Assembly: GCA_025056745.1 (NCBI GenBank)
Contig: JANWVQ010000017.1
Location: forward strand, 1 to 43,070
Length of the DNA: 43,070 bases
Reading direction: 5' to 3'
Source: Ignavibacterium sp.
GTDB lineage: Bacteria; Bacteroidota; Ignavibacteria; Ignavibacteriales; Ignavibacteriaceae
The notes beneath the pieces were generated by a model. That model ran no database searches. It was not told the DNA's origin and saw nothing but the letters and a program-made list of their open reading frames with translations. The translations under genes were made by a program, and so were the position numbers. Below are positions 9,043 through 17,307 of this stretch, piece after piece (positions within the stretch are counted from its first letter, which is position 1; the number at the start of each line of letters is the position of its first letter).

Positions 9043-10272
9043 ATGGATCAGAAAAAGCTTCATAGAACTATCGAGAATATAGCATCTCAAAAATTCGCAG
9101 ATGAACAAGAGATGTTAATCAGTGTTTTAGAACAAATTGTGTACGATAAAAGTTTTCACATTACTGGTGGAAGAATTTGGAAGTTAGAACCAGCTACACA
9201 ATCTTATAAGCTACTCTACCAAACCGGTGCAATGGAAAAAATAGACCCTAAATTCAAAATTAAACTAAAAAACTATCCAGAGTTTGATAGAATCGAAAAA
9301 GAAAGAACAATTCTTGCCGATGAAACTTTAACAGAGTTGAAAAAGAAAGGTATATTCAAGTATTCAGCTACTGGAGTTGGAAACAGAATAAAGCTTAACA
9401 ACAAGACTTATTATGAATATATCCTTGCATTAAATAGCGATTCTCTCAATGAAGAGTTTCGCTTAAATATGAGTATTATTGCTACCGCTTTAACTTCTCA
9501 AATAAAACAAAGAAGAATCTTAGCAAGTGCATCTAATCTCAAAGCTGATCTTGATAAAGCAAGACAACTTCAAAGAAGTATATTACCTGAACACGAATAT
9601 CACTTTCATTCTTTCGAAATTTTTGGCCTTACACACCCAGCTGAAATTGTAGGAGGAGATTTCTTTGACTATTTAGAAATTGGTGAAGATAAGGACAGAC
9701 TTGGAATAGCAGTTGGTGATGCCGCAAGCAAAGGAGTTGCAGCAGCTGCTGAAGCAATGTATATTTCCGGCGCTTTAAGAATGGCAAGTAATTTTGAAAT
9801 TAAAATATCTCCTTTAATGAAGAAAATGAATCAATTAGTTAATAAAATTTTCGAAGATGATAAATTTTCATCATTGTTTTATGGAGAAATTTCAATTGAC
9901 AAAAAAGGATTATTCCTCTATACAAATGCGGGACACAATCCACCTATTTTTTACAATAGTAGAAAAAACAAAATAGAATATCTCTTGGTAACCGGTCCAG
10001 TACTAGGACCTGTCCCTCACGCCAAATATGATATTGAAAGCATCAACATATATCCAAATGATATTCTTTTAATATTCACAGATGGGATAATTGATTCAAC
10101 AAACTCAAATGGAGAACAGTATCCTGAAATTCGTCTTGTTCAACTTTTGAAACAAAATAAAAATAAAACTCCAAAAGAAATTGCTTTAACTATTCTTGAA
10201 GATTCACTGAAGTTTACGAAGAATGGTACTTACAACGATGACAAAACAATAGTTGTAATAAAAAGAAATTAG
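9043..10272 (+). CDS. PP2C-type serine phosphatase (SpoIIE/RsbU family) with N-terminal GAF-like domain
   Basis: 409 residues. The C-terminal half is a SpoIIE-type phosphatase with the metal-binding aspartates in place: VGGDFFDYLEI (around 205), VGDAASKGVAAAAEA (around 225), TDGIIDSTN (around 347) and NDDKTIVVIK at the end. A short helix, DLDKARQLQRSILPE (169-183), is the usual linker between sensor and phosphatase. Residues 1-165 resemble a GAF domain by layout but are not clearly assignable. Such proteins dephosphorylate anti-sigma-factor antagonists; no STAS protein, anti-sigma kinase or sigma factor is in the window. A TACTTTTG element at 9021-9028 could be a -7 box. The ALDH gene follows 12 bp later. 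Confidence 0.9.
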   Translation: MDQKKLHRTIENIASQKFADEQEMLISVLEQIVYDKSFHITGGRIWKLEPATQSYKLLYQTGAMEKIDPKFKIKLKNYPEFDRIEKERTILADETLTELKKKGIFKYSATGVGNRIKLNNKTYYEYILALNSDSLNEEFRLNMSIIATALTSQIKQRRILASASNLKADLDKARQLQRSILPEHEYHFHSFEIFGLTHPAEIVGGDFFDYLEIGEDKDRLGIAVGDAASKGVAAAAEAMYISGALRMASNFEIKISPLMKKMNQLVNKIFEDDKFSSLFYGEISIDKKGLFLYTNAGHNPPIFYNSRKNKIEYLLVTGPVLGPVPHAKYDIESINIYPNDILLIFTDGIIDSTNSNGEQYPEIRLVQLLKQNKNKTPKEIALTILEDSLKFTKNGTYNDDKTIVVIKRN

Positions 10273-10284
10273 AGGAGCTTAACT

Positions 10285-11649
10285 ATGCTTTACTCAATAA
10301 ACCCAGCGAATAATAAATTAATCTCTTCTTATGAAGAATATGACAGTGAGCAAATAAAAACAATTATAAAAAAAGCTCATCAAAGATTTCTGCATTGGTC
10401 TGAGACTGATTTTAATTTAAGAAAAGAGTTGTTGGAAAATGTTGCTAAAATTTTAAGGAATGAAATAAAAAAATTCTCCGAACTAATAACTTTAGAAATG
10501 GGTAAACCAATTCAACAATCTTTTGCTGAAGTTGAAAAATGTGCTTGGGTATGTGAATATTATGCAGACAATGGCGAGAAATTTTTATCAGACGAAATTG
10601 TAAAAACTGATTTTAATAAAAGCTACATATCTTTTCAACCTCTTGGAATTGTTTTAGCAATTATGCCTTGGAATTTTCCATTCTGGCAAGTATTTAGATT
10701 TGCAGCACCCACTTTAATGGCTGGGAATACTTGTATTCTCAAACACGCATCAAACGTAAGTGGATGTGCTTTAACAATAGAAGAAATTTTTTTGAAAGCG
10801 GGTTTTCCAGAAAATTGTTTCAACACCGTTTTGATAAATTCTTCTCGAATTGAAGAAATTATATCAAGTCCCTTGGTTCAAGCAGTTTCATTGACTGGTA
10901 GTGTATTTGCGGGTGCCTCAGTTGCTCAATTATCTGGTAAATACATTAAAAAAACTCTATTAGAGCTTGGAGGAAGTGATCCGTATGTAGTTCTAAAAGA
11001 TGCTGATTTAGATTTAGCAGTTGAAACTTGCGTAAATTCAAGGTTAATAAATGGCGGGCAAAGTTGTATCGCAGCAAAAAGATTCATTGTTGAAGAAGAT
11101 ATTTATAATGATTTCGTTGAATTATACTCTGAGAAATTAAAATCAAAAAAGATGGGGGATCCATTTGATGAAAATAATGATTTAGGTCCTCAAGCAAATG
11201 TTAAATTAAGAGATGAGTTACATTCACAAGTTGTAGAGAGCATTTCAAAAGGTGCAGTTCTTAAAGTTGGTGGATATATTCCAGATGGAGAGGGAGCATT
11301 TTATCCTCCAACTTTGCTAATTGATGTTAAACCAGGAATGCCCGCTTTTGACGATGAGATATTTGGTCCTGTTGCTTCAGTAATTAAAGCAAAAGATGAA
11401 AATGATGCAATAAACTTGGCAAATCATAGTGTTTTCGGTTTAGGTGCTGCTATATTTACAAATGATGTGGAAAAAGGTGAGTTGATTGCAAAAAAGAAAC
11501 TAAGAGCTGGTTCTTGCTTTGTAAATGCTTTTGTCCGTTCAGACCCAAGATTACCTTTTGGTGGTATTCAACAATCCGGTTATGGTAGAGAACTTTCAAT
11601 CTTTGGTATTAGAGAATTTGTTAATATAAAAACAGTTGTAGTAAAATGA
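10285..11649 (+). CDS. NAD(P)-dependent aldehyde dehydrogenase, succinate-semialdehyde dehydrogenase type
   Basis: Oxidises an aldehyde to the acid; the closest recognisable group is the short succinate-semialdehyde dehydrogenase (Sad/YneI) branch, about 455-460 residues. Visible elements are IMPWNFPFWQVFRFAAPTLM (near 127-146), the Rossmann region SLTGSVFAGASVAQ, the general-base motif LLELGGSDPYVVL, the catalytic cysteine in GGQSCIAAKRF (about residue 258), and EIFGPVASVIKA. All catalytic residues are present. SD AGAGGAG precedes the ATG. It overlaps the following membrane gene by 4 bp (ATGA). Substrate cannot be fixed from sequence; succinate semialdehyde is the best guess. Confidence 0.9.
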   Translation: MLYSINPANNKLISSYEEYDSEQIKTIIKKAHQRFLHWSETDFNLRKELLENVAKILRNEIKKFSELITLEMGKPIQQSFAEVEKCAWVCEYYADNGEKFLSDEIVKTDFNKSYISFQPLGIVLAIMPWNFPFWQVFRFAAPTLMAGNTCILKHASNVSGCALTIEEIFLKAGFPENCFNTVLINSSRIEEIISSPLVQAVSLTGSVFAGASVAQLSGKYIKKTLLELGGSDPYVVLKDADLDLAVETCVNSRLINGGQSCIAAKRFIVEEDIYNDFVELYSEKLKSKKMGDPFDENNDLGPQANVKLRDELHSQVVESISKGAVLKVGGYIPDGEGAFYPPTLLIDVKPGMPAFDDEIFGPVASVIKAKDENDAINLANHSVFGLGAAIFTNDVEKGELIAKKKLRAGSCFVNAFVRSDPRLPFGGIQQSGYGRELSIFGIREFVNIKTVVVK

Positions 11650-13001
11650 ATCAAGATACATCAGTTGTAAAAAACGATTCAACAAATCTATCAAATGAAT
11701 TCATAAAGTTCATAGAAAGCCTGTTTCCTAACCCAAGACCATTAACAGGAGAAGTAGACCTTATCTCAATTTTACAAGGAATTGCCGTAGTTGTTTTTAT
11801 TGGATTACTTATAGGCTTAGAAAGAGAATATTCACGAAAAAAGACAGAGAAAATTTTCGCTGGAATAAGAACTTTTCCTTTGATCGGACTTTATGGTTTT
11901 ACTTCTGCAATGATATCATCAATAACAGTTCAATGGATTTATGCAGTTTTCTTTTTGGGATATTCAATACTATCAACAGCTTCATATTACTCAGCTGCAA
12001 TTAGAGGAAGAAGAGGGGGAACTTCTGAAATAGCTGGTTTTTTAGTATTCATATTAGGTTCGATGGTTTTTTGGGGATATATGCATTTGCCTGTAATTAT
12101 TGCCATTATAATCACACTTTTCCTTTCGTTGAAAATTCAACTTCATTCATTTGTTGGAAAAATAAATTCTGAAGACATCTATGCAACTTTGAAATTAGCT
12201 ATCATAACTTTAATAATACTACCAATTCTCCCTAATAGATATATCGGTCCGATGAATGTAATTAATCCGATTCAAGTTTGGTATATGGTGATTTTTGTAA
12301 GTGGATTAAGCTTTTTAGGATACATTTTGATGAAATTGTATGGAAGCAAAAAAGGTATATTGTTTACAAGTCTTTTGGGCGGTTTAGTTTCAAGCACAGC
12401 ATATACATTTTCAATTAGTAAAAAAAGTAAATTAGAAGAAAATCTTTCATTCAATTATGGTTTAGGAATAATTGCCGCATCATCAATGATGTTCATTCGG
12501 GCATTGATTATAATTTCAATTCTAAATTCTAATTTTGCGAAATTTATCCTCGTTCCATTTTTAATATTTTTTATGATTGGATTTTTAATCTACTTAATTT
12601 TCTATAAAAACAATTATCAAACTTCTGATGATAGTCTAATAATTAAAAACCCTTTTGAGCTCAAATCAGCATTTATGTTCGGTCTTGTATTTGGATTAAC
12701 AATATTTATTACAAAATTAGCACAAGTATATTTTGGTAACCAAGGTGTTTATGTAGCGAGTTCTCTGGCTGGATTTTCAAGTATTGATGCAATAATAATT
12801 TCACTTTCAAAATTCTTTAATGAATCAATATCTTCGATTGACGCCTCTAGAGCAATAGTTTTTGCAACTTCAACAAATACATTAGTAAAAATTATAATTT
12901 CAAATATCTGGGGTAGTTCTCAATTAAAGAAAATAGTTACAAAAGGTTTAGGCTTTGTTTTTATATCTCAAATAATCTATTTAATAATATTGTTCTTATA
13001 A
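11646..13001 (+). CDS. MgtC/SapB-family membrane protein with DUF4010 domain
   Basis: 451 residues with about a dozen hydrophobic segments. The N-terminal 150 residues carry the MgtC/SapB signature (IGLLIGLEREYSRKK, FAGIRTFPLIGLYGF, ISTASYYSAAIRGRRGGTSE region, of which the Arg/Glu positions are characteristic), and the rest matches the layout of DUF4010 membrane proteins (GLSFLGYILMKLYGSKKG; LGGLVSSTAYTFSISKKSK). Function is unknown; MgtC relatives are linked to magnesium limitation. It shares 4 bp with the ALDH stop and is followed after 1 bp by truA, so it lies inside one transcription unit of otherwise unrelated enzymes. Confidence 0.85.
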   Translation: MNQDTSVVKNDSTNLSNEFIKFIESLFPNPRPLTGEVDLISILQGIAVVVFIGLLIGLEREYSRKKTEKIFAGIRTFPLIGLYGFTSAMISSITVQWIYAVFFLGYSILSTASYYSAAIRGRRGGTSEIAGFLVFILGSMVFWGYMHLPVIIAIIITLFLSLKIQLHSFVGKINSEDIYATLKLAIITLIILPILPNRYIGPMNVINPIQVWYMVIFVSGLSFLGYILMKLYGSKKGILFTSLLGGLVSSTAYTFSISKKSKLEENLSFNYGLGIIAASSMMFIRALIIISILNSNFAKFILVPFLIFFMIGFLIYLIFYKNNYQTSDDSLIIKNPFELKSAFMFGLVFGLTIFITKLAQVYFGNQGVYVASSLAGFSSIDAIIISLSKFFNESISSIDASRAIVFATSTNTLVKIIISNIWGSSQLKKIVTKGLGFVFISQIIYLIILFL

Positions 13002-13002
13002 A

Positions 13003-13731
13003 ATGTTTAATTACTTATTATCGATTCAATACGATGGAACAAATTACCACGGCTGGCAGAGTCAAATAAGTGGAAGAACAATTCAACAAGAAATCGAAAA
13101 AGCAATTTTTACAATCATCAAAACCAACGTGAAAATTATTGGTGCAGGAAGAACTGATTCAGGTGTTCACGCATTAGATCAAAAAGCTAACTTTAGAGTT
13201 TTGGAACAAATTGATCTTTATAAATTCAAGTTTTCATTGAATTCTATTCTACCAAAAGACATTTCTATAAAAACTATAGTTGAAGTTCCAGAAAATTTTC
13301 ACGCCAGATTTGATGCTAAATCAAGAACTTATATTTATCTGATTTCAAGAGCAAAATCTCCCTTTTACAATCGTTATTCATTTTACTATCCAAAGGAGAT
13401 TAATATTTTTACTCTAAATGAATTATCAGAGAAATTAATAGGTGAAAAAGATTTTTCTGCATTCTGTAAAAAATCTGTTGAATATGAAAATAAGATTTGT
13501 AAAGTAACAAAAGTTAGATGGTTTCAAAAAAATGAATTAATAATCTTTAGAATAACTGCAAACAGATTTTTAAGAGGAATGGTAAGAGCAATAGTTGGGA
13601 CTTTGTTATTTTGTGAAAAAAATAAATTATCTAATGATGATTTTGAAAAAATCTTATTACAAAAAGACAGACAATTTGCTGGTGAAAATGTTCCAGCAAA
13701 TGGATTATTCTTATATAAAGTGGAGTATTAA
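13003..13731 (+). CDS. truA: tRNA pseudouridine(38-40) synthase TruA
   Basis: Converts uridines 38, 39 and 40 in the tRNA anticodon arm to pseudouridine. The catalytic aspartate lies in GAGRTDSGVHALDQ (D52), preceded by YDGTNYHGWQ (10-19), both diagnostic. Further family elements are FHARFDAKSRTYIYLI and FLRGMVRAIVGTLL near the C-terminus. Length 242 is normal. It is packed between the DUF4010 gene (1 bp) and the SDR gene (0 bp: TAA followed directly by ATG). Confidence 0.95.
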   Translation: MFNYLLSIQYDGTNYHGWQSQISGRTIQQEIEKAIFTIIKTNVKIIGAGRTDSGVHALDQKANFRVLEQIDLYKFKFSLNSILPKDISIKTIVEVPENFHARFDAKSRTYIYLISRAKSPFYNRYSFYYPKEINIFTLNELSEKLIGEKDFSAFCKKSVEYENKICKVTKVRWFQKNELIIFRITANRFLRGMVRAIVGTLLFCEKNKLSNDDFEKILLQKDRQFAGENVPANGLFLYKVEY

Positions 13732-14487
13732 ATGATAAACTTAAAATCAAAAGTTGTTTTAATAACTGGCGGAAGCCGTGGAATTGGTGCATCTTGTGTT
13801 AAATATTTTTCTATTGCAAATGCATCAGTTGCTTTCACTTACAACAATAGTTACTCAGATGCTCAGAAATTAGTAAAAAGATATTCTAAGCTTACAAATT
13901 GTAGAGCTTATAAAGTCAACCTTCAAAATGAAAATGAAATTCAAGAATGTGTTGAAAAAGTTATTAAAGATTTCGGCAGAATCGACATTTTAGTAAATAA
14001 CGCAGGCATCTGGAAAGAGGGTAAAATCGATAAAATGAATTTAGAAGATTGGAACGAAACAATTAAAATAAATTTAACCTCCGTATTTTTATTCACTAAA
14101 TTAGTAGTGCCATTTATGAAAAGGAAACGTTTTGGTAGAATAATAAATATTTCCTCAACTGCTGGTCAAAGAGGTGAAGCACGTTATTCACATTATGCCG
14201 CTTCAAAGGGTGGAATTATTTCATTCACTAAATCATTAGCTGATGAACTTGGAGAATATAATATTTTAGTAAATTGCGTTGCTCCTGGATGGGTTTGGAC
14301 TGATATGTCAATTCCGGCTTTAAGTGACAAAGAAAGATTAAACAAAGAAATTCAAAAAATTCCACTTAAGAAAATTCCAGCGCCTGATGATATTGCTGGA
14401 CCTGTTTTATTTTTAGCTTCAGATTTAGCAAAACATATCACTGGTGAAGTCATCAATGTTAATGGTGGATCAGTAATGTGTGGTTAG
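13732..14487 (+). CDS. Short-chain dehydrogenase/reductase, FabG-like
   Basis: Classical SDR of 251 residues: cofactor motif TGGSRGIG (12-19), VNNAG (88-92), the catalytic Ser pair at 141-142 (INISSTAG), Tyr155 and Lys159 (SHYAASK), and the C-terminal HITGEVINVNGG typical of 3-oxoacyl-ACP reductases. It reduces a 3-oxoacyl or similar ketone using NAD(P)H. No acpP, fabF or fabD lies nearby, so it may not be the housekeeping FabG; the neighbours (ALDH, enoyl-CoA hydratase) fit general acyl or ketone metabolism. The start codon directly follows the truA stop. Confidence 0.9.
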   Translation: MINLKSKVVLITGGSRGIGASCVKYFSIANASVAFTYNNSYSDAQKLVKRYSKLTNCRAYKVNLQNENEIQECVEKVIKDFGRIDILVNNAGIWKEGKIDKMNLEDWNETIKINLTSVFLFTKLVVPFMKRKRFGRIINISSTAGQRGEARYSHYAASKGGIISFTKSLADELGEYNILVNCVAPGWVWTDMSIPALSDKERLNKEIQKIPLKKIPAPDDIAGPVLFLASDLAKHITGEVINVNGGSVMCG

Positions 14488-14488
14488 T

Positions 14489-14941
14489 ATGATTGACTAT
14501 TCAACTCTACACGAAAAAGTGATTCATTTCCCCATTGCTTTTTTGGTGTTATATCCTTTTGTAGAAATTTTTTATTTAATAAAAAAAACAGAGTTAGGGG
14601 AGAAATTAAGTTTTATATTTTTGGTTATTGGATTACTTGGAATTTTCTTTGCATTATTTACTGGAAATATGACACTAAATAAATTCAGTCATTTATCAAT
14701 TAAAGAACTTGAAATTGTTAATTTACACATTGATTTTGCAACTTATTCAACATTTTTAGTAAGTATTATTTTTCTACTAAAAATTTATTTCAGGAGAAAA
14801 ATTCCAAATAAAATTTTTATTCACTTAACGATAGTTATATTATCAATAATAGTATTGATATTAATCTTCAAAGTAGGTGAATATGGTGGAAATTTGGAGG
14901 AGACTTTAATAAAACAAAATCAACAGCATCAATTAAAATAA
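14489..14941 (+). CDS. DUF2231-like four-helix membrane protein
   Basis: I choose ATG 14489, one base after the upstream stop codon; an in-frame GTG at 14480 would overlap that gene and adds only three residues. 150 residues with four hydrophobic helices. The opening LHEKVIHFPIAFLVLYP and the closing KVGEYGGNLEE match the HxxxVHFPIA...GxxGG pattern of DUF2231 membrane proteins, where the paired histidines have been proposed to bind metal or heme. Function is unknown. Five bases separate it from the next ORF. Confidence 0.7.
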   Translation: MIDYSTLHEKVIHFPIAFLVLYPFVEIFYLIKKTELGEKLSFIFLVIGLLGIFFALFTGNMTLNKFSHLSIKELEIVNLHIDFATYSTFLVSIIFLLKIYFRRKIPNKIFIHLTIVILSIIVLILIFKVGEYGGNLEETLIKQNQQHQLK

Positions 14942-14946
14942 CTTTT

Positions 14947-15537
14947 ATGAAGATATATTACTTGATTATTTGGATTTCACTGACTAGTTTAATTTTTGCG
15001 CAACCATTTTCGACGAGTAAAGCGGAAGGTTCGTTTTTAAGCTTTGGTGTTGGTCCTCGTATGCCTGTATTTGATTTTTTTAGAAATACTGATTTAGGAT
15101 ATGGGCTGAATGTAGAATTTTCATATACAAATACAGATATACTTCCAATATTTGTCTATGCATCTACAGGATTTGATCAGTTTCCAGGCTCTCAAAATTT
15201 TTATCAGGAATCTGATTATGCAAATTTTCATACGAACGCTTTAACATTTAATTTTGGTCTCAGGCATTACTTTTCACCTTTAGTTGAAAATATAGTTTTG
15301 TTTATGCCTTTTGTTCAGGGAAGTGTAAATTATACTTACTTTCAAAAGTTACACGAATTTAAGCTTGATCGAAATAAAACAAATTTTTTAGAAGAAAATT
15401 CTAAAATAGGATTGAGCGTCGGATTTGGATTTTCGATGTTTTTGATGGAGGTTCTTGGTTCTTATAATTTTATTAAATCCAACAACTTTTTATTATTCGA
15501 CTTTAAAGTTAGAATTCCAATATTTGTAAATTTTTAG
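14947..15537 (+). CDS. Small outer-membrane beta-barrel protein (hypothetical)
   Basis: 196 residues with a signal peptide (IIWISLTSLIFAQ, cleavage after about residue 19). The mature part alternates short hydrophobic strands with glycine and aromatic residues (SFLSFGVGPRMPVF; TFNFGLRHYFSP; IGLSVGFGFSMF) and ends in a phenylalanine (IPIFVNF), the usual C-terminal signal for BAM-dependent barrels. About eight strands would fit the length. No specific family recognised. It lies 8 bp before the enoyl-CoA hydratase gene. Confidence 0.72.
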   Translation: MKIYYLIIWISLTSLIFAQPFSTSKAEGSFLSFGVGPRMPVFDFFRNTDLGYGLNVEFSYTNTDILPIFVYASTGFDQFPGSQNFYQESDYANFHTNALTFNFGLRHYFSPLVENIVLFMPFVQGSVNYTYFQKLHEFKLDRNKTNFLEENSKIGLSVGFGFSMFLMEVLGSYNFIKSNNFLLFDFKVRIPIFVNF

Positions 15538-15545
15538 GAGAAAAT

Positions 15546-16328
15546 ATGAACTTTAATAATCTTTTATTCGAACAAATTGATAATATCGGAATTGTTAAAA
15601 TTAACCGCCCCGATAAACTAAATGCCTTAAACAGAGAAACATTAACTGAATTAAAAACTGTATTTGAAGTAATTCAGAATGATGATTCAATTTTTTCTGT
15701 AATCTTAACTGGAAGTGGTGAAAAAGCTTTTGTTGCTGGGGCAGATATATCTGAATTAAATAGACTTTCAATGTTGGAAGGTAAAAAGTTTGCAGAATTT
15801 GGTCAAGAAATTTTTAATTTCATTGAAAATATGGAGAAGCCAGTTTTAGCTGCTGTAAATGGTTTTGCCTTAGGGGGTGGATGTGAATTAGCTTTAGCTT
15901 GTCATTTCAGATATGCTTCTGAAAATGCAAAATTTGGACAACCAGAAGTAAATCTTGGAATAATTCCAGGTTATGGTGGAACACAAAGATTGCCAAGATT
16001 GGTTGGTAAAGGTCGTGCAATAGAAATGATTCTTACTGGTAATTTAATCTCAGCTGAAGAAGCTTTATCTATTGGACTTGTTAATAAAGTCTGGAAAAAA
16101 GAAGAGTTACTTGACAAATCAATTGAAACATTGAAAACAATAAATTCAAAAGGACAACAAGCAATAAGATTAGCAATAAAAGCAATTAATGCTGCGACAA
16201 CAGATAACCTAAATAGCGGATTGAATTATGAGGCAATCCTATTTGCCTTAGGATGCGGAACTAATGACTTCAAAGAAGGTACATCTGCATTTTTAGAAAA
16301 GAGAAAACCTAATTTTACAAACTCATAA
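15546..16328 (+). CDS. Enoyl-CoA hydratase (crotonase family)
   Basis: Adds water across the 2,3 double bond of enoyl-CoA. 260 residues, standard length. Both catalytic glutamates are present with the expected spacing of 20: E114 in GGGCELALA and E134 in FGQPEVNLG; the oxyanion-hole segments AFVAGADISEL (61-71) and NGFALGGGCE are intact, as is GIIPGYGGTQRLPRLVG. Having both glutamates favours hydratase over isomerase. SD TAGGAGAA lies 5 nt before the ATG. Its stop overlaps the next start (TAATG). It could serve fatty-acid or butyrate-type metabolism; partner thiolase or acyl-CoA dehydrogenase genes are not in the window. Confidence 0.92.
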   Translation: MNFNNLLFEQIDNIGIVKINRPDKLNALNRETLTELKTVFEVIQNDDSIFSVILTGSGEKAFVAGADISELNRLSMLEGKKFAEFGQEIFNFIENMEKPVLAAVNGFALGGGCELALACHFRYASENAKFGQPEVNLGIIPGYGGTQRLPRLVGKGRAIEMILTGNLISAEEALSIGLVNKVWKKEELLDKSIETLKTINSKGQQAIRLAIKAINAATTDNLNSGLNYEAILFALGCGTNDFKEGTSAFLEKRKPNFTNS

Positions 16329-17305
16329 TGCTCAAATCACAGAGATTTTTTTATATAATTACTTTTCTAATTATCGTTGTTTCAGTTATTAGAGTTGCTT
16401 TAGATAAATATTTTCTTGCAAATGTTAATAATGCCAAGACAGAGCCAATATCTCAAACTGAAGTGGAAAGAATTTTCTTAAACTCATTACAAGAATTCCA
16501 AATTGATAGTTCGATGTTTAATTTTACCACACAAAATGGTTATAAATCATTTGATGTTAAAGTGTTTCAAGATTTACCTATTGATTTAGTTTTACTCAAT
16601 TTGCAAAAAAAATTTTCAGGTAGAGATGTTATAATCTCATCAAGTGAGTTATCTAAAAATAAAAGGTCAATTACAAAAATCTCATCTAATAACAGAATTA
16701 TATTAAAATCTGAATTCATAATTGATACAAGTTTAACTAGGATAAAAAATAAAATTGGCTTTTTGATTAAAGTTTTTAAAGCTAATGAAATTTCAAAAGA
16801 ATTGTTGGAATCAACAGAACAAATTGCTTTTCTGTTTAACCCTAGCAAAATTTTTTATAAACCAATAAAAGATATCCTTAATTCAAATAAAAAATATTGT
16901 TTATTAGTTAACGAAGATATCGATGATTTGATCTACAAACTTGATAAAAGTTATTCAAAGATTTTAATAAAGAATACAATTAATAATATCATAAGAGATT
17001 TCGACCACTTCAATACAGTTATTGTTGATAATTCCCACGAATGGTTAACTCAGGATAAATTAAATCTAATTAAAAATGAGTTTCGTCGTAATAAAGTTAA
17101 CTTTGTTATTCAAAATACTTTAGTTGATATAAGTGAACTTGATGATGATATTTACAATGATTTATTAAACAAAATAATGAAAATGAAAAAAGATGAAGAT
17201 AAAATTTTTATAATCAATAGAGATCAATACTTAAACATTTACAGAAACTTTCCATACCTTAGAAAGATGGGATATAAAATCGTCAATCCAACACAACTCC
17301 TTTAA
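16328..17305 (+). CDS. Membrane-anchored protein resembling a degenerate divergent polysaccharide deacetylase
   Basis: 325 residues. Residues 6-26 form one hydrophobic helix (FFYIITFLIIVVSVIRVAL), so the rest is probably periplasmic. From about residue 165 the layout follows divergent polysaccharide deacetylases (DUF610/YibQ type): an opening strand IAFLFNPSK, a middle strand FNTVIVDNSHEWLTQDKLNL where the family has a metal-site NNHMGS-like stretch, and an ending FPYLRKMGYKIVNPTQLL that corresponds to the family's lPeLe.rGi.lVpvs.ll. The catalytic His/Asp cluster is not apparent, so an inactive relative is likely. This assignment rests on pattern only. It ends 2 bp from the stop of the converging phosphodiesterase gene. 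Confidence 0.5.
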   Translation: MLKSQRFFYIITFLIIVVSVIRVALDKYFLANVNNAKTEPISQTEVERIFLNSLQEFQIDSSMFNFTTQNGYKSFDVKVFQDLPIDLVLLNLQKKFSGRDVIISSSELSKNKRSITKISSNNRIILKSEFIIDTSLTRIKNKIGFLIKVFKANEISKELLESTEQIAFLFNPSKIFYKPIKDILNSNKKYCLLVNEDIDDLIYKLDKSYSKILIKNTINNIIRDFDHFNTVIVDNSHEWLTQDKLNLIKNEFRRNKVNFVIQNTLVDISELDDDIYNDLLNKIMKMKKDEDKIFIINRDQYLNIYRNFPYLRKMGYKIVNPTQLL

Positions 17306-17307
17306 AG

